Of a stretch of 64,000 bases of DNA, positions 22,877-34,514 are shown one piece after another (position 1 is the first letter of the stretch; the number at the start of each line of letters is the position of its first letter). The notes below the pieces were generated by a model that saw nothing but the letters and a program-made list of their open reading frames with translations, made no database searches and was not told where the DNA came from. This DNA is from Streptococcus sp. 29892 (GTDB lineage: Bacteria > Bacillota > Bacilli > Lactobacillales > Streptococcaceae). Position numbers and translations under genes: made by a program. The stretch is taken from assembly GCF_032594935.1 (NCBI RefSeq), contig NZ_CP118734.1, positions 1-64,000 of the forward strand. Direction: 5' to 3'.

Positions 22877-24136
22877 ATGAAGAAAAAAATCTTAGCTACA
22901 TTATTGTTAAGCACAGTCGTTCTTACAAGTTTGAATGATGTGGCTGTGATTGTTGCAAATGATATTGATAGTCAGATTGCAGCTAAAAACCAACAAATCA
23001 ATGAACTTGCGGCTCAACAAGTAGATGCTCAACAACAGGTCGATGTTATCCAAGGACAAGTTGATGAAATTGTTGCTGAACAAGTAAAATTGACAGAAGA
23101 AAATACCCGTTTGGAAGCTGAATCACAGGCTTTGGCAGCAGATATTGAGCGTTTATCAGCTGATATCGTATCACGTGATGGTGCTTTGAAAGAACAAGCT
23201 CGTAGTGCGCAAACTGATGCTTCTGCTTCTAGTTATATCAATACAATTTTGGATTCAAAATCAATTGTTGATGCTGTATCACGTGTTAATGCAATGCGTG
23301 AGATTGTTGCGGCCAACAATCGTATGTTAGAACAACAAAAAACGGATAAAGAAGTTATTGTAGAAAAACAGAAAGCTAACCAAGAAGCTATCAATACTTT
23401 AGCAGCTAACCGTCAGAAATTGGAAGACGATGCACAGGTATTACAGGTTCGTCAGGCAGAATTACAAGTTGCTCAATTAAATCTTGCTGCTCAAAAAGCA
23501 ACTGCTGAAGATGAGAAAAACTCTTTGCTTGAACAAAAGGCAGCTGCTGAAGAGGCAGCACGTCAGGCAGCGGCACGTCAGGCAGAATATGAAGCGCAAC
23601 AACGTGCCTTAGCAGCACAACAGGCTGCATCGGTTGCAGCACCAGTCGCTGCAACAGCACCAGTAGAAGCGGCAGTAGCTGAATCTACTGCAACTGTAGC
23701 AGTTAGTGAACCTGTTGTTACACAAACTGTTTCTACTCCAGCTGTGTCATCTTCAACTGGTTCTGGTAATTCAGCAGCAGCGCGTAATGCGACTTTTGAT
23801 GCTTCATCTTATCCAGTTGGTGAATGTACTTGGGGTGTTAAATCACAACTTTCATGGGTTGGTCCGTACTGGGGTGATGCGAAACATTGGTTGGCTTCAG
23901 CAGCAGCAGAAGGTTTCCGTACGGGTTCAACTCCACAGGTTGGAGCAATTGCAGTATGGACTGGTGGATACTATGGTCACGTTGCGGTTGTTACTGCAGT
24001 GGAATCTTCTACAAGTATCCAAGTTGTAGAATCTAACTATATGGGTCGTCGTTATATTGGCAACCACCGTGGTGGCTACTTCAATCCAACAACAACTTCA
24101 GAGGGTGCTGTTTATTATATTTATCCTCCATATTAA
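22877..24136 (+). CDS. pcsB: Secreted peptidoglycan hydrolase PcsB (CHAP domain)
   Basis: PcsB splits septal peptidoglycan together with FtsEX. A signal peptide (about 1-28, cleavage near VANDI) is followed by a long coiled coil rich in A, E and Q (about 30-255) that docks to FtsX, then an Ala/Val/Thr/Pro-rich linker, then a C-terminal CHAP domain with catalytic C317 (YPVGECTWG) and H368 (YGHVAVV). The mreCD-pcsB order is conserved among streptococci. Confidence 0.95.
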   Translation: MKKKILATLLLSTVVLTSLNDVAVIVANDIDSQIAAKNQQINELAAQQVDAQQQVDVIQGQVDEIVAEQVKLTEENTRLEAESQALAADIERLSADIVSRDGALKEQARSAQTDASASSYINTILDSKSIVDAVSRVNAMREIVAANNRMLEQQKTDKEVIVEKQKANQEAINTLAANRQKLEDDAQVLQVRQAELQVAQLNLAAQKATAEDEKNSLLEQKAAAEEAARQAAARQAEYEAQQRALAAQQAASVAAPVAATAPVEAAVAESTATVAVSEPVVTQTVSTPAVSSSTGSGNSAAARNATFDASSYPVGECTWGVKSQLSWVGPYWGDAKHWLASAAAEGFRTGSTPQVGAIAVWTGGYYGHVAVVTAVESSTSIQVVESNYMGRRYIGNHRGGYFNPTTTSEGAVYYIYPPY

Positions 24137-24144
24137 GAATTTTA

Positions 24145-24176
24145 ATAGAGCGTAGTAGAACTACGTTCTATTTTTG
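24145..24176 (+). terminator. Terminator after pcsB
   Basis: ATAGAGCGTAGT pairs with ACTACGTTCTAT around a three-base loop, with a T run. Confidence 0.9.
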
Positions 24177-24236
24177 TTTGAAAAATGAAAGAAAAAGCGT
24201 TAGAATAGTAAAGGTAGAAATAAAGAGGAGGCTGTC

Positions 24237-25205
24237 ATGGCGTTTACTGACTTAAAATTGTTCGCTCTTTCGTCAAATCAGAAGTTAGCTGAACAGGTGT
24301 CGAAAAAAATAGGAATTCCTTTGGGGAAATCAAGTGTTCGTCAGTTTTCAGATGGTGAAATTCAAGTGAATATTGAAGAATCAATTCGTGGGACTCATGT
24401 CTTCATTCTTCAATCAACAAGTTCACCTGTTAATGATAATTTAATGGAAATTTTGATTATGGTAGATGCCTTGAAACGTGCATCTGCTGAATCAGTAAAC
24501 GTAGTAATGCCTTATTATGGCTATGCACGTCAGGATCGGAAAGCTCGTGCTCGTGAGCCAATCACATCTAAATTAGTGGCAAATATGTTGCAGACTGCTG
24601 GTGTGAATCGTTTATTAACTATTGATCTTCATGCTGCTCAAATTCAAGGATTCTTTGATATTCCAGTGGATCATTTGATGGGGGCTCCGCTGATTGCTGA
24701 TTATTTTGAACGTCGTGGTATGGTTGGTGAGGGATATGTGGTTGTTTCACCAGACCACGGTGGTGTAACTCGTGCACGTAAATTGGCCCAATTTCTGAAA
24801 ACACCGATTGCGATTATTGATAAGCGTCGTAGTGTTGATAAGATGAATACATCTGAGGTTATGAATATTATCGGTGATATTAAGGGTAAGACTTGTATCT
24901 TGATTGATGATATGATTGATACTGCGGGGACTATTTGCCATGCGGCAGATGCTTTGGCTGAGGCTGGTGCGACAGCTGTCTATGCGTCTTGCACCCACCC
25001 TGTTTTATCTGGGCCAGCCATGGATAACATTAGCAAGTCTGCGATTGAGAAATTGGTTGTTTTGGACACTATCGAAATTCCTCAGGAGCGTTTGATTGAT
25101 AAGATTGAGCACATTTCAACTGCGGATTTGTTAGCAGATGCTATCATTCGTATCCATGAAAAACGCCCACTTTCGCCTTTATTTGAAACAAAGATTGTTA
25201 AATAG
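24237..25205 (+). CDS. prs: Ribose-phosphate pyrophosphokinase
   Basis: Makes PRPP from ribose-5-phosphate and ATP, the starting substrate for the purine genes downstream and for hpt. Class I features are visible: the [11 protein letters not shown] segment, the PRPP loop [13 protein letters not shown] and [14 protein letters not shown]. It has 322 residues. An AGAGGAGG site precedes the ATG. Confidence 0.97.
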   Translation: MAFTDLKLFALSSNQKLAEQVSKKIGIPLGKSSVRQFSDGEIQVNIEESIRGTHVFILQSTSSPVNDNLMEILIMVDALKRASAESVNVVMPYYGYARQDRKARAREPITSKLVANMLQTAGVNRLLTIDLHAAQIQGFFDIPVDHLMGAPLIADYFERRGMVGEGYVVVSPDHGGVTRARKLAQFLKTPIAIIDKRRSVDKMNTSEVMNIIGDIKGKTCILIDDMIDTAGTICHAADALAEAGATAVYASCTHPVLSGPAMDNISKSAIEKLVVLDTIEIPQERLIDKIEHISTADLLADAIIRIHEKRPLSPLFETKIVK

Positions 25206-25211
25206 CTGTTT

Positions 25212-25237
25212 GGGGAACCGAAAGGTTCTCCTTTTTT
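25212..25237 (+). terminator. Terminator after prs
   Basis: GGGGAACC-GAAA-GGTTCTCC with a six-T tail. The T tail also forms the upstream part of the next extended -10 promoter (TATAAT at 25240-25245). Confidence 0.9.
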
Positions 25238-25274
25238 GGTATAATGTTCTTATATAATGATTAGGAGGTCTGTT

Positions 25275-26453
25275 ATGGATTTACGTCACCGTTTTAATAA
25301 GAATTTGAACCGAATTGAGGTTTCTATGATTCGTCAGTTTGATCAGTCAATTTCAGATGTACCTGGAATTTTAAAATTAACCCTGGGAGAGCCTGACTTT
25401 ACAACGCCAGACCATGTCAAAGAGGCAGCTAAGGCTGCTATCGATGCTAACTATAGCTATTATACTGGTATGGCAGGTCTTTTGGAGTTACGCCAAGCAG
25501 CGGCAGAATTTGTGGCTGAAAAATACAACTTGCACTACAATCCAGAAAATGAAATTCTCTCTACGATTGGTGCGACAGAGGCTTTATCAGCAAGTCTAGT
25601 TGCTATTTTGGAGCCTGGGGATACAGTTCTTTTACCTGCCCCTGCCTATCCTGGCTATGAGCCAATTGTCAATATGGTGGGAGCGGATGTAGTAGAAATT
25701 GATACAACAGCCAATGATTTCGTATTGACACCTGAGATGTTGGAAGAGGCCATTATTGCCCAGGGTGATAAGTTAAAAGCTGTCATTCTTAACTATCCTG
25801 CCAACCCAACGGGTGTGACCTATTCACGCGAGCAAATCCAGGCTTTTGCTGATATTATTCGTAAGTACCCTATTTTTGTCCTGTCGGATGAGGTCTATGC
25901 GGAGTTGACGTACACTGGTCAACCTCATACTTCGATTGCGGAGTTTTTACCAGAGCAGACTATTTTAATTCAGGGCTTGTCTAAGTCCCATGCCATGACA
26001 GGCTGGCGGATTGGCTTGATTATGAGTCAGGCTCCTATTGTCGCTCAAATCATCAAGAGCCATCAGTATCTGGTAACAGCAGCGTCTACAGCTATGCAGT
26101 ATGGTGCGGTTGAAGCCTTGAAAAACGGTAAGGATGATGCTCTTCCGATGCGGGAGGAGTACGTCAAGCGTAGGGATTACATCATCGATAAGATGACAGA
26201 CTTGGGCTTTGAGATTATTAAGCCAGACGGAGCCTTTTACATTTTTGCAAAAATCCCTGCGGGCTATAATCAAGATTCCTTTAGTTTCTTGCAGGACTTT
26301 GCGAGGAAGAAAGCGGTGGCCTTTATTCCAGGTGCGGCCTTTGGTCAATACGGGGAAGGCTATGTGCGGATTTCCTATGCAGCAAGTATGGAGAAAATTC
26401 AGACAGCTATGGCTCGTTTGAAGGACTATCTAGAAGAAAATGGAACGAATTGA
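25275..26453 (+). CDS. araT: Class I/II PLP-dependent aminotransferase (aromatic type)
   Basis: A fold-type I aminotransferase of 392 residues. The Schiff-base lysine is K237 in [12 protein letters not shown], and NYPANPTG and the SDEVYAEL aspartate motif precede it. Similarity is to the AraT/PatA group in streptococci; exact substrates cannot be read. AGGAGG at 25263-25268 selects the ATG at 25275 over an in-frame ATG at 25257. It overlaps recO by 14 bases. Confidence 0.85.
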   Translation: MDLRHRFNKNLNRIEVSMIRQFDQSISDVPGILKLTLGEPDFTTPDHVKEAAKAAIDANYSYYTGMAGLLELRQAAAEFVAEKYNLHYNPENEILSTIGATEALSASLVAILEPGDTVLLPAPAYPGYEPIVNMVGADVVEIDTTANDFVLTPEMLEEAIIAQGDKLKAVILNYPANPTGVTYSREQIQAFADIIRKYPIFVLSDEVYAELTYTGQPHTSIAEFLPEQTILIQGLSKSHAMTGWRIGLIMSQAPIVAQIIKSHQYLVTAASTAMQYGAVEALKNGKDDALPMREEYVKRRDYIIDKMTDLGFEIIKPDGAFYIFAKIPAGYNQDSFSFLQDFARKKAVAFIPGAAFGQYGEGYVRISYAASMEKIQTAMARLKDYLEENGTN

Positions 26454-27222
26454 AACTAGAGGCTTAGTCCTTTACAATCGCAACTTTCGGGAAGATGATA
26501 AGCTGGTCAAGATTTTTACGGAGAAGGCTGGCAAGCGGATGTTTTTCGTGAAACATGCTTCTAAGTCTAAGCTGGTTGCTGCTATCCAACCCTTGACCTA
26601 TGCCGATTTTATCGTTAAAATCAATGATGATGGTCTGTCTTATATCGAAGATTTTCATCAGGTCCAGCCTTTTAAAGCCATCAACGGCGATATTTTTAAG
26701 CTCAGTTATGCGACCTATATTTTGGCTTTGGCAGATGCGTCCCTGCAGGACAAGGTCTATGACCCAGCTCTCTTTGCTTTTTTGGTCAAGACCTTGGACT
26801 TGATGGAAACGGGCTTGGACTATGAAATTTTGACAAATATTTTTGAAATTCAGATCTTGGGTCGATTTGGGATCAGTCTGAATTTTCACGAGTGTGCTTT
26901 TTGTCATCGGGTAGGTCAGCCTTTTGACTATTCCTACAAGTACAGCGGGGTCTTATGTCCGCAACACTATCAACAAGATGAGCGACGGGCTTATCTGGAT
27001 CCCAATGTTCCTTATCTACTTGATCAATTTCAAGCCATTTCCTTTGATGAACTAGAAACCATTTCCATCAAGCCTGAGATGAAGCGAAAATTACGGCTTT
27101 TTATTGACCAGCTGTACGAGGAATATGTGGGGATTCACTTGAAATCCAAGAAATTTATAGATGATTTGTCTTCTTGGGGGCAGATTATGAAACCAAGAAC
27201 AGAAAATGAGGAAACAGAATGA
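26440..27222 (+). CDS. recO: DNA repair protein RecO
   Basis: RecO loads RecA on SSB-coated DNA with RecR. The N-terminal OB fold ([20 protein letters not shown]) and the zinc-type site C-x2-C...C-x2-H (CAFC, CPQH) in the C-terminal half are visible. 260 residues. It overlaps the gene before it and plsX after it. Confidence 0.95.
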   Translation: MERIETRGLVLYNRNFREDDKLVKIFTEKAGKRMFFVKHASKSKLVAAIQPLTYADFIVKINDDGLSYIEDFHQVQPFKAINGDIFKLSYATYILALADASLQDKVYDPALFAFLVKTLDLMETGLDYEILTNIFEIQILGRFGISLNFHECAFCHRVGQPFDYSYKYSGVLCPQHYQQDERRAYLDPNVPYLLDQFQAISFDELETISIKPEMKRKLRLFIDQLYEEYVGIHLKSKKFIDDLSSWGQIMKPRTENEETE

Positions 27223-28226
27223 AACGTATTGCAGTAGATGCTATGGGTGGGGACCACGCCCCTCAGGCAGTGGTAGAAGGTGTCAATCAGGCCTTATCTA
27301 CCTTTCCAGACATTGAAATTCAGCTTTATGGTGATGAGGCTAAAATCAAGCAGTATTTGACAGCGACAGAGCGTGTCAGAATCGTCCATACGACGGAGAA
27401 AATCAATTCAGATGATGAGCCTGTCAAGGCGATTCGTCGGAAGAAAGAGGCTTCTATGGTTTTAGCGACCAAGGCTGTCAAGGATGGTCAGGCAGATGCG
27501 GTCTTATCAGCTGGAAATACAGGGGCTCTTTTGGCGGCAGGCGTCTTTGTGGTTGGACGGATCAAACACATTGACCGTCCAGGTCTTATGTCAACTCTTC
27601 CTACTATGGATGGTAAGGGATTTGATATGATGGACCTGGGGGCAAATGCTGAAAATACAGCCCATCACCTCTATCAGTATGGTATCCTTGGCTCATTTTA
27701 CGCGGAGCACGTGCGTGGTGTCAAACAACCTCGTGTGGGACTTTTGAACAACGGTACGGAAGATACCAAGGGCACGCCAGTTCACCAAGAAGCCTATAAA
27801 CTCTTGGCGGAAGACAAGTCGATTAACTTTATCGGAAATGTGGAGGCGCGTGAGTTGCTCAACAGTGTGGCGGATGTGGTTGTGACGGATGGTTTCACGG
27901 GAAACGCTGTGCTGAAAACCATTGAGGGAACGGCAAAATCTATCGTCGGTCAGTTGACAGGCTCTATCAAAAATGGTGGTCTGCGTGCCAAATTGGGTGG
28001 TCTTTTGGTCAAGCCAACCTTGAAAAAAGCACTTGGGGCTATGGACTACAAGAAGGCTGGCGGTGCTGTCTTGCTTGGTTTGAAAGCTCCAGTTATCAAG
28101 GCTCACGGGTCCAGCGATGCCCAGTCGATTTTCTATACCATCAAGCAGACGCGTTCGATTTTGGAGGCTGGTATTGTTGAAAAATCAGTGGCGAAATTTT
28201 CAGTAGTGGAGGATAGTAATGACTAG
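27219..28226 (+). CDS. plsX: Phosphate acyltransferase PlsX
   Basis: Converts acyl-ACP to acyl-phosphate for phospholipid synthesis. The start [16 protein letters not shown] is diagnostic. 335 residues. ATGA overlap with recO, and an 8-base overlap with the acyl carrier protein gene that supplies its substrate carrier. Confidence 0.96.
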   Translation: MKRIAVDAMGGDHAPQAVVEGVNQALSTFPDIEIQLYGDEAKIKQYLTATERVRIVHTTEKINSDDEPVKAIRRKKEASMVLATKAVKDGQADAVLSAGNTGALLAAGVFVVGRIKHIDRPGLMSTLPTMDGKGFDMMDLGANAENTAHHLYQYGILGSFYAEHVRGVKQPRVGLLNNGTEDTKGTPVHQEAYKLLAEDKSINFIGNVEARELLNSVADVVVTDGFTGNAVLKTIEGTAKSIVGQLTGSIKNGGLRAKLGGLLVKPTLKKALGAMDYKKAGGAVLLGLKAPVIKAHGSSDAQSIFYTIKQTRSILEAGIVEKSVAKFSVVEDSND

Positions 28227-28467
28227 AGAGCAGGTCTATCAGCGGGTTGTTGCCATTATCCAAGAGGAGAAGGGTGATGATTTTCAAGTACAAGCAGAAT
28301 CTTCTTTAGCAGAGAATATAGCTGCGGATTCAGTGGAAATTATGGAATTCGTATTGACCTTGGAAGACGAGTTTGGTGTCGATGTTCCTGATGCGGCCAT
28401 TGAGCGCTTTGAAACATTAGCAGATATTGTGGATTTTGTTTATGAAGAATTACAGAAACGTTCGTAG
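28219..28467 (+). CDS. acpP: Acyl carrier protein
   Basis: 82 residues, four-helix acidic protein. The 4'-phosphopantetheine serine is S38 in [10 protein letters not shown] (variant of the usual DSL). Its coupling to plsX suggests a role in phospholipid acyl transfer or as a second ACP; the main fatty acid synthesis ACP is usually in the fab cluster elsewhere. Confidence 0.92.
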   Translation: MTREQVYQRVVAIIQEEKGDDFQVQAESSLAENIAADSVEIMEFVLTLEDEFGVDVPDAAIERFETLADIVDFVYEELQKRS

Positions 28468-28482
28468 TTTACGGGCGTTTTT
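28457..28482 (+). terminator. Terminator overlapping the ACP stop codon
   Basis: AACGTTCGTA pairs with TACGGGCGTT through two G-U pairs, then T residues. Confidence 0.65.
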
Positions 28483-28531
28483 CTTTGTTTTTAGTTGAAA
28501 GACCGTAAAATTCTTGTATAGGCGAATGTTG

Positions 28532-28540
28532 TGTGTTAGA
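28532..28540 (+). promoter_or_regulatory. Extended -10 upstream of purC
   Basis: TGTTAGAAT resembles an extended -10. The related blocks GGCGAATGTT (28521) and GGCGAACATT (28571) around it share the CGAAC/T core of PurR boxes, so PurR control is possible. Confidence 0.45.
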
Positions 28541-28584
28541 ATAAACGAAAAGACTAGAATATTTTATGAAAGGCGAACATTTTA

Positions 28585-29292
28585 ATGAAAACAGACCTTC
28601 TCTATTCAGGAAAAGCCAAAGATATCTACGCTACAGTTGATAGTGACCAGATTGTTGCAGTTTACAAGGACCAGGCAACGGCTTTTAATGGTGGCAAGAA
28701 AGAACAGATTGTGGGCAAGGGCCGACTGAATAATCTAATTTCTTCGCTTATTTTTGAAAAGTTGAATGCTGCAGGTGTTAAGACACATTTTATCAAGCGT
28801 TTGTCGGATACAGAGCAGTTGAATAGGAAAGTAGAAATTATTCCGCTGGAGGTTGTTTTGCGAAATGTGACCGCTGGTTCTTTCTCAAAACGTTTTGGAG
28901 TAGAAGAAGGAATTGCATTAGTTACTCCAATCGTGGAATTTTACTATAAAAAAGATGAGTTGGACGATCCTTTTATCAACGACGAACATATTGCTTTTCT
29001 TAATCTAGCTAGTTCAGAAGAAATTGCCTATATCAAGGAAGAAACAAGACGAATCAATGGGTTCTTGAAGGACTTGTTTGCTCAGCTTGGGTTGACTTTG
29101 GTGGATTTCAAGCTAGAATTTGGGATTGACTCGTCTGGTCAGATATTATTGGCGGATGAGTTTTCTCCGGATAATTGTCGTCTATGGGATGCGGATGGCA
29201 ACCATCTGGACAAGGATGTTTTCCGTCGGGGGCTCGGGGAGTTGACCGATGTTTACGAGGTCGTATTGGCAAAGTTACAAGAAGTGAAGTAA
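28585..29292 (+). CDS. purC: Phosphoribosylaminoimidazole-succinocarboxamide synthase
   Basis: Joins CAIR with aspartate to form SAICAR. The YSGKAKDIY start, [11 protein letters not shown] and the [13 protein letters not shown] motif identify it. 235 residues. First gene of the purine cluster, following a terminator, so it likely has its own promoter in the 100-base gap. Confidence 0.97.
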   Translation: MKTDLLYSGKAKDIYATVDSDQIVAVYKDQATAFNGGKKEQIVGKGRLNNLISSLIFEKLNAAGVKTHFIKRLSDTEQLNRKVEIIPLEVVLRNVTAGSFSKRFGVEEGIALVTPIVEFYYKKDELDDPFINDEHIAFLNLASSEEIAYIKEETRRINGFLKDLFAQLGLTLVDFKLEFGIDSSGQILLADEFSPDNCRLWDADGNHLDKDVFRRGLGELTDVYEVVLAKLQEVK

Positions 29293-29304
29293 GGATTGGA
29301 AAAA

Positions 29305-32300
29305 ATGGCGAAGCGAATTTTTGTTGAGAAGAAGGCGGATTTTCAGATTAAGGCGGAGGCTCTTCGTAAGGAGTTGACCCATAATTTGCAGTTGACAAGC
29401 CTGTCAAGTTTGCGGTTAGTGCAGGTTTACGATGTTTTCAATCTTGAGGAGGACTTGTTAGAGCAGGCCATCAAGCACATCTTTACTGAGCAGGTGACGG
29501 ACAAGGTCTTGTCGGAAGCGGAACTGGGCTTGGAAGACGCGGTTTATTTTGCTATTGAGGCTTTGCCTGGTCAGTTTGACCAGCGGGCTGCAAGCAGTCA
29601 GGAGGCCCTTCTCTTGTTGGGCAGTCGCCAGGAGGTGCGTGTCAATACAGGGCAACTTTACATCTTGAACGGTGATGTGCAGGAAGAAGAGTTGGCTGCT
29701 ATCAAGAATTATTTGCTCAATCCTGTGGATTCGCGTTTCAAGGATTTGAATGCTCCTTTGGTGGCTCAGGAGTTTTCGGTGTCGGATGCTACTATTCCGA
29801 CCCTAGACTTTTTTGCTAGCTACGGAGCGGATGATTTTGCAGCTTACAAGCGTGAGGCTGGCTTGGCTATGGAAGTGGAAGACTTGCTCTTCATTCAGGA
29901 CTATTTCAAGTCAATCGGTCGTGTGCCAACTGAGACAGAACTCAAGGTCTTGGATACTTACTGGAGTGACCACTGCCGTCATACGACATTTGAAACGGAA
30001 CTCAAGTCTATTGACTTTTCAGCTTCAAAATTCCACAAGCAATTGCAGGCGACTTATGACAAGTACCTGGCTATGCGAACTGAGTTGGGTCGGACAGACA
30101 AGCCACAGACATTGATGGATATGGCAACCATTTTTGGTCGCTATGAGAGAGCAAATGGTCGTCTGGATGACATGGAAGTGTCAGATGAAATCAATGCCTG
30201 CTCGGTGGAAATTGAAGTGGATGTGGATGGCGTAAAAGAGCCATGGCTCCTTATGTTCAAGAATGAAACCCATAACCACCCAACAGAAATCGAGCCTTTT
30301 GGTGGTGCCGCAACCTGTATTGGTGGTGCCATTCGCGATCCCTTGTCAGGTCGTTCTTATGTTTATCAGGCTTTGCGGATTTCAGGTGCGGGCGATATTA
30401 CCCAGCCACTGACTGCTACTCGCCCAGGGAAATTGCCACAGCAAATCATTTCAAAAACAGCGGCACATGGCTATTCTTCTTATGGAAATCAAATCGGTCT
30501 TGCGACCACCTATGTGCGTGAGTATTTCCACCCAGGCTTTATCGCTAAACGGATGGAACTTGGTGCCGTGGTCGGTGCCGCTCCAAAGGAAAATGTGGTC
30601 CGTGAAAAACCAGTCGCAGGCGATGTAGTCATTCTACTCGGTGGCAAAACAGGCCGTGACGGTATCGGTGGAGCAACAGGCTCGTCCAAGGTGCAGACGG
30701 TTAAGTCTGTGGAAACGGCTGGTGCGGAAGTCCAAAAAGGAAATGCCATTGAAGAACGTAAAATCCAACGTTTGTTCCGAAATGGTGACGTTACACGCCT
30801 TATCAAAAAATCCAATGACTTCGGTGCAGGCGGTGTCTGCGTAGCTATTGGAGAACTGGCAGACGGTTTGGAAATTGACTTGGACAAGGTACCGCTCAAG
30901 TATGCAGGTCTGAATGGAACGGAAATTGCCATTTCTGAATCACAGGAGCGGATGAGTGTCGTTGTCCGTCCAGAAGACGTAGACGCCTTTATCGCAGCCT
31001 GCCGTCAGGAAAATATCCATGCGGTTGTTGTAGCCAAAGTCACTGAAAAACCAAATCTCGTTATGACTTGGAATGGTCAAACCATAGTCGATTTGGAACG
31101 TTCCTTCCTTGATACCAACGGTGTGCGCGTGGTAGTGGATGCTAAAGTGATTGACAGCACTGTCAATTTACCAGAAATGCGTAAAACATCTGCTGAAAGC
31201 CTACAAGAAGACTTGAAAGAACTTTTGTCAGACCTCAACCATACTAGCCAAAAAGGTTTGCAGACGATTTTTGACTCATCAGTTGGTCGCTCAACTGTCA
31301 ACCACCCACTCGGAGGTCGTCACCAGCTGACACCGACCGAAAGTTCGGTGCAAAAGTTGCCTGTCCAGCACGGTGTGACGACGACGGCTTCTGTTATGGC
31401 CCAGGGCTACCATCCTTACCTAGCAGACTGGTCACCTTACCACGGAGCAGCCTATGCGGTCATTGAAGCGACTGCTCGCTTGGTGGCAACAGGTGCTAAC
31501 TGGTCCAAGGCTCGCTTCTCTTATCAGGAGTATTTCCAGCGCATGGACAAGCAAGCAGAGCGTTTTGGTCAGCCAGTAGCAGCCTTGCTTGGCTCTATCG
31601 AGGCTCAGATCCAGCTTGGATTGCCGTCTATTGGTGGCAAGGATTCCATGTCTGGTACCTTTGAGGACTTGACTGTTCCGCCGACCCTGGTTGCCTTTGG
31701 CGTGACAACGGCAGACAGCCGTAAGGTCCTCTCGCCTGAGTTCAAGGCAGCTGGCGAGCACATTTATTACTTACCAGGTCAGATTTTGTCAGAAGACATT
31801 GATTTTGCCTTGATGAAGTCTAATTTTGAGACTTTTGAAAAATGGCAGAGCGATTATGTGTTTACGGCTGCTAGCGCAGTCAAGTATGGTGGTGTTCTAG
31901 AAAGTCTAGCCCTCATGTCCTTTGGTAACCAAATCGGTGCAGAAGTTGAGTTAGCGGAGCTTGAAATTAGTCTAACAGGTCAGCTAGGTGGCTTTGTCTT
32001 CACATCGAAAGAAGTCATTCCAGATGCGGTGAAAATCGGTCAAACGACAACGGACTTTACACTGGTTGTCAATGGTGGCAACCTTGCTGGACAGGACTTG
32101 CAAGCTGCCTTTGAAGGCAAACTAGAAGAAGTTTACCCAACAGAATTTGAACAGGCGACAGAGTTGCAGGATGTTCCAGCAGTCACAGGTTCAGCGGTTA
32201 TTCAAGCCAAGGAAAGAGTTGAAGTACCTGTAGTTTACATTCCAGTCTTCCCAGGTACCAACTCAGAATACGACTCAGCCAAGGCCTTCGAACAGGCTGG

Positions 32301-33024
32301 TGCCAAGGTTAATCTGGTGCCATTTGTGACCTTAGATGCAGAGAGCATTGAAAACTCGGTTGACACCATGGTTGCCAACATTGCCAAGGCTAATATTCTA
32401 TTCTTTGCAGGTGGATTCTCCGCTGCGGATGAGCCAGACGGGTCTGCTAAGTTTATCGTGACTATCTTACGAAACGCCAAGGTCCGCTCTGCTATTGACA
32501 AATTTATCGAAAAAGGTGGCCTCATCATCGGTATCTGTAATGGTTTCCAGGCCCTTGTCAAATCAGGCTTGCTGCCGTATGGTAACTTTGAGGAGGCTGG
32601 TGAAAACAGTCCGACACTTTTCTACAACGATGCCAACCAGCACGTTGCAAAAATGGTGGAAACGCGGATTGCCAATGTCAACTCACCGTGGTTGGCAGGT
32701 GTTCAGGTCGGTGATATTCATGCTATCCCAGTTTCTCACGGGGAAGGAAAATTTGTAGTGACGGACGAAGAATTCGCTGTCTTGCGGGATAATGGGCAGA
32801 TTTTCAGCCAATACGTTGATTTTGCAGGTCAGCCAAGCATGGATTCTAAGTACAATCCAAATGGATCCAGCCATGCTATTGAAGGAATCACTAGCCGAAA
32901 TGGTCAGATTATCGGGAAAATGGGACACTCGGAGCGTTACGAGGACGGTCTTTTCCAAAACATTCCAGGTAAGAAAGACCAAGGGCTCTTTGTTTCAGCG
33001 GTTCGCTATTTTACAGGAAAATAA
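29305..33024 (+). CDS. purL: Phosphoribosylformylglycinamidine synthase, single-chain
   Basis: Large fused FGAM synthetase (about 1239 residues) holding the ATP-dependent synthetase halves (NETHNHPTEIEPFGGA motif) and a C-terminal glutaminase with IIGICNGFQ nucleophile cysteine. The fused form is typical of streptococci, not Bacillus. AAGGA at 29291 favours the ATG at 29305; the frame is open to a TTG at 29296. Three bases separate it from purF. Confidence 0.97.
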   Translation: MAKRIFVEKKADFQIKAEALRKELTHNLQLTSLSSLRLVQVYDVFNLEEDLLEQAIKHIFTEQVTDKVLSEAELGLEDAVYFAIEALPGQFDQRAASSQEALLLLGSRQEVRVNTGQLYILNGDVQEEELAAIKNYLLNPVDSRFKDLNAPLVAQEFSVSDATIPTLDFFASYGADDFAAYKREAGLAMEVEDLLFIQDYFKSIGRVPTETELKVLDTYWSDHCRHTTFETELKSIDFSASKFHKQLQATYDKYLAMRTELGRTDKPQTLMDMATIFGRYERANGRLDDMEVSDEINACSVEIEVDVDGVKEPWLLMFKNETHNHPTEIEPFGGAATCIGGAIRDPLSGRSYVYQALRISGAGDITQPLTATRPGKLPQQIISKTAAHGYSSYGNQIGLATTYVREYFHPGFIAKRMELGAVVGAAPKENVVREKPVAGDVVILLGGKTGRDGIGGATGSSKVQTVKSVETAGAEVQKGNAIEERKIQRLFRNGDVTRLIKKSNDFGAGGVCVAIGELADGLEIDLDKVPLKYAGLNGTEIAISESQERMSVVVRPEDVDAFIAACRQENIHAVVVAKVTEKPNLVMTWNGQTIVDLERSFLDTNGVRVVVDAKVIDSTVNLPEMRKTSAESLQEDLKELLSDLNHTSQKGLQTIFDSSVGRSTVNHPLGGRHQLTPTESSVQKLPVQHGVTTTASVMAQGYHPYLADWSPYHGAAYAVIEATARLVATGANWSKARFSYQEYFQRMDKQAERFGQPVAALLGSIEAQIQLGLPSIGGKDSMSGTFEDLTVPPTLVAFGVTTADSRKVLSPEFKAAGEHIYYLPGQILSEDIDFALMKSNFETFEKWQSDYVFTAASAVKYGGVLESLALMSFGNQIGAEVELAELEISLTGQLGGFVFTSKEVIPDAVKIGQTTTDFTLVVNGGNLAGQDLQAAFEGKLEEVYPTEFEQATELQDVPAVTGSAVIQAKERVEVPVVYIPVFPGTNSEYDSAKAFEQAGAKVNLVPFVTLDAESIENSVDTMVANIAKANILFFAGGFSAADEPDGSAKFIVTILRNAKVRSAIDKFIEKGGLIIGICNGFQALVKSGLLPYGNFEEAGENSPTLFYNDANQHVAKMVETRIANVNSPWLAGVQVGDIHAIPVSHGEGKFVVTDEEFAVLRDNGQIFSQYVDFAGQPSMDSKYNPNGSSHAIEGITSRNGQIIGKMGHSERYEDGLFQNIPGKKDQGLFVSAVRYFTGK

Positions 33025-33026
33025 AT

Positions 33027-34481
33027 ATGACATACGAAGTTAAATCACTCAATGAAGAATGCGGTGTTTTCGGCATTTGGGGACATCCGCAGGCTGCTCA
33101 GGTGACCTATTTTGGTCTGCATAGCTTGCAGCACCGAGGACAAGAAGGAGCAGGGATTTTGGCCAATGATGGTGGGCATTTACGTCGCCATCGCGGAACA
33201 GGCCTGATTGCAGAAGTCTTTAAAAATCCAGCAGATTTAGAAGCCTTGACAGGAACGGCTGCCATTGGTCATGTCCGCTATGCGACTTCTGGCTCTGCTT
33301 CAATCAATAATATCCAGCCCTTCCTCTTTGACTTTGCAGATATGCAGATGGGTTTGGCTCATAATGGGAACTTAACCAACGCGGTCAGCTTGAAGGCTGA
33401 GTTGGAAAAGAACGGTTCAATCTTTTCTAGTTCCTCAGACACAGAGATTTTGATGCACTTGATTCGCCGCAGTCACAATCCAGACTTTATGGGCAAAATC
33501 AAGGAAGCCCTCAATACTGTTAAAGGTGGCTTTGCTTACCTGATTATGTTGGAAGACAAATTGGTTGCTGCCTTGGACCCTAACGGTTTCCGTCCACTTT
33601 CAATTGGAAAGATGAAAAATGGTGCCTGGGTTGTTGCTAGTGAAACCTGTGCCTTTGAAGTAGTAGGTGCTGAGTGGGTGCGAGATGTCTTACCTGGAGA
33701 GCTAGTCATTATTGATGATAATGGCGTTCACTATGACCGTTATACGACCGACACTCAGCTAGCAGTTTGTTCTATGGAGTATGTCTATTTTGCCCGACCG
33801 GACTCGGTTATTCACGGGGTCAATGTCCACACGGCTCGTAAAAATATGGGTCGTCGTTTGGCCCGGGAATTTCAACATGAAGCGGATATCGTGGTTGGTG
33901 TGCCAAACTCCTCCCTATCTGCGGCTATGGGATTTGCAGAAGAATCTGGTTTGCCAAATGAAATGGGTCTAATCAAAAACCAATATACCCAACGGACTTT
34001 TATTCAACCGACCCAGGAATTACGGGAGCAGGGTGTGCGCATGAAGTTGTCAGCTGTTTCAAGCGTTGTCAAAGGCAAGCGCGTGGTCATGATTGATGAC
34101 TCCATTGTTCGTGGTACAACTAGCCGTCGCATTGTCCAGCTTCTCCGTGATGCTGGGGCAAAAGAAGTTCATGTGGCTATCGGCAGCCCAGAACTCAAGT
34201 ACCCATGTTTCTATGGTATCGATATCCAGACCCGTCGGGAGCTGATTTCAGCCAACCACACCGTTGATGAAGTCTGTGAGATTATTGGGGCAGACAGTCT
34301 GACCTACCTTTCTCTTGAAGGGATGATTGAGGCCATTGGCATCAACACAGATGCACCTAAAGGTGGGCTTTGTGTGGCCTATTTTGATGGAGAATTTCCA
34401 ACGCCTCTCTATGACTATGAGGAAGAATACCTCCGTAGCCTAGAAGAGAAAACGAGTTTCTACATTGAAAATGTCAAGTAA
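33027..34481 (+). CDS. purF: Amidophosphoribosyltransferase
   Basis: First committed enzyme of purine synthesis: PRPP plus glutamine to phosphoribosylamine. An 11-residue propeptide precedes the nucleophile C12 (EECGVFG). The PRPP motif VVMIDDSIVRGTTS is present. 484 residues. Confidence 0.98.
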   Translation: MTYEVKSLNEECGVFGIWGHPQAAQVTYFGLHSLQHRGQEGAGILANDGGHLRRHRGTGLIAEVFKNPADLEALTGTAAIGHVRYATSGSASINNIQPFLFDFADMQMGLAHNGNLTNAVSLKAELEKNGSIFSSSSDTEILMHLIRRSHNPDFMGKIKEALNTVKGGFAYLIMLEDKLVAALDPNGFRPLSIGKMKNGAWVVASETCAFEVVGAEWVRDVLPGELVIIDDNGVHYDRYTTDTQLAVCSMEYVYFARPDSVIHGVNVHTARKNMGRRLAREFQHEADIVVGVPNSSLSAAMGFAEESGLPNEMGLIKNQYTQRTFIQPTQELREQGVRMKLSAVSSVVKGKRVVMIDDSIVRGTTSRRIVQLLRDAGAKEVHVAIGSPELKYPCFYGIDIQTRRELISANHTVDEVCEIIGADSLTYLSLEGMIEAIGINTDAPKGGLCVAYFDGEFPTPLYDYEEEYLRSLEEKTSFYIENVK

Positions 34482-34514
34482 ATTATGTAACATTTCACGA
34501 AGAAAGGACCCAAG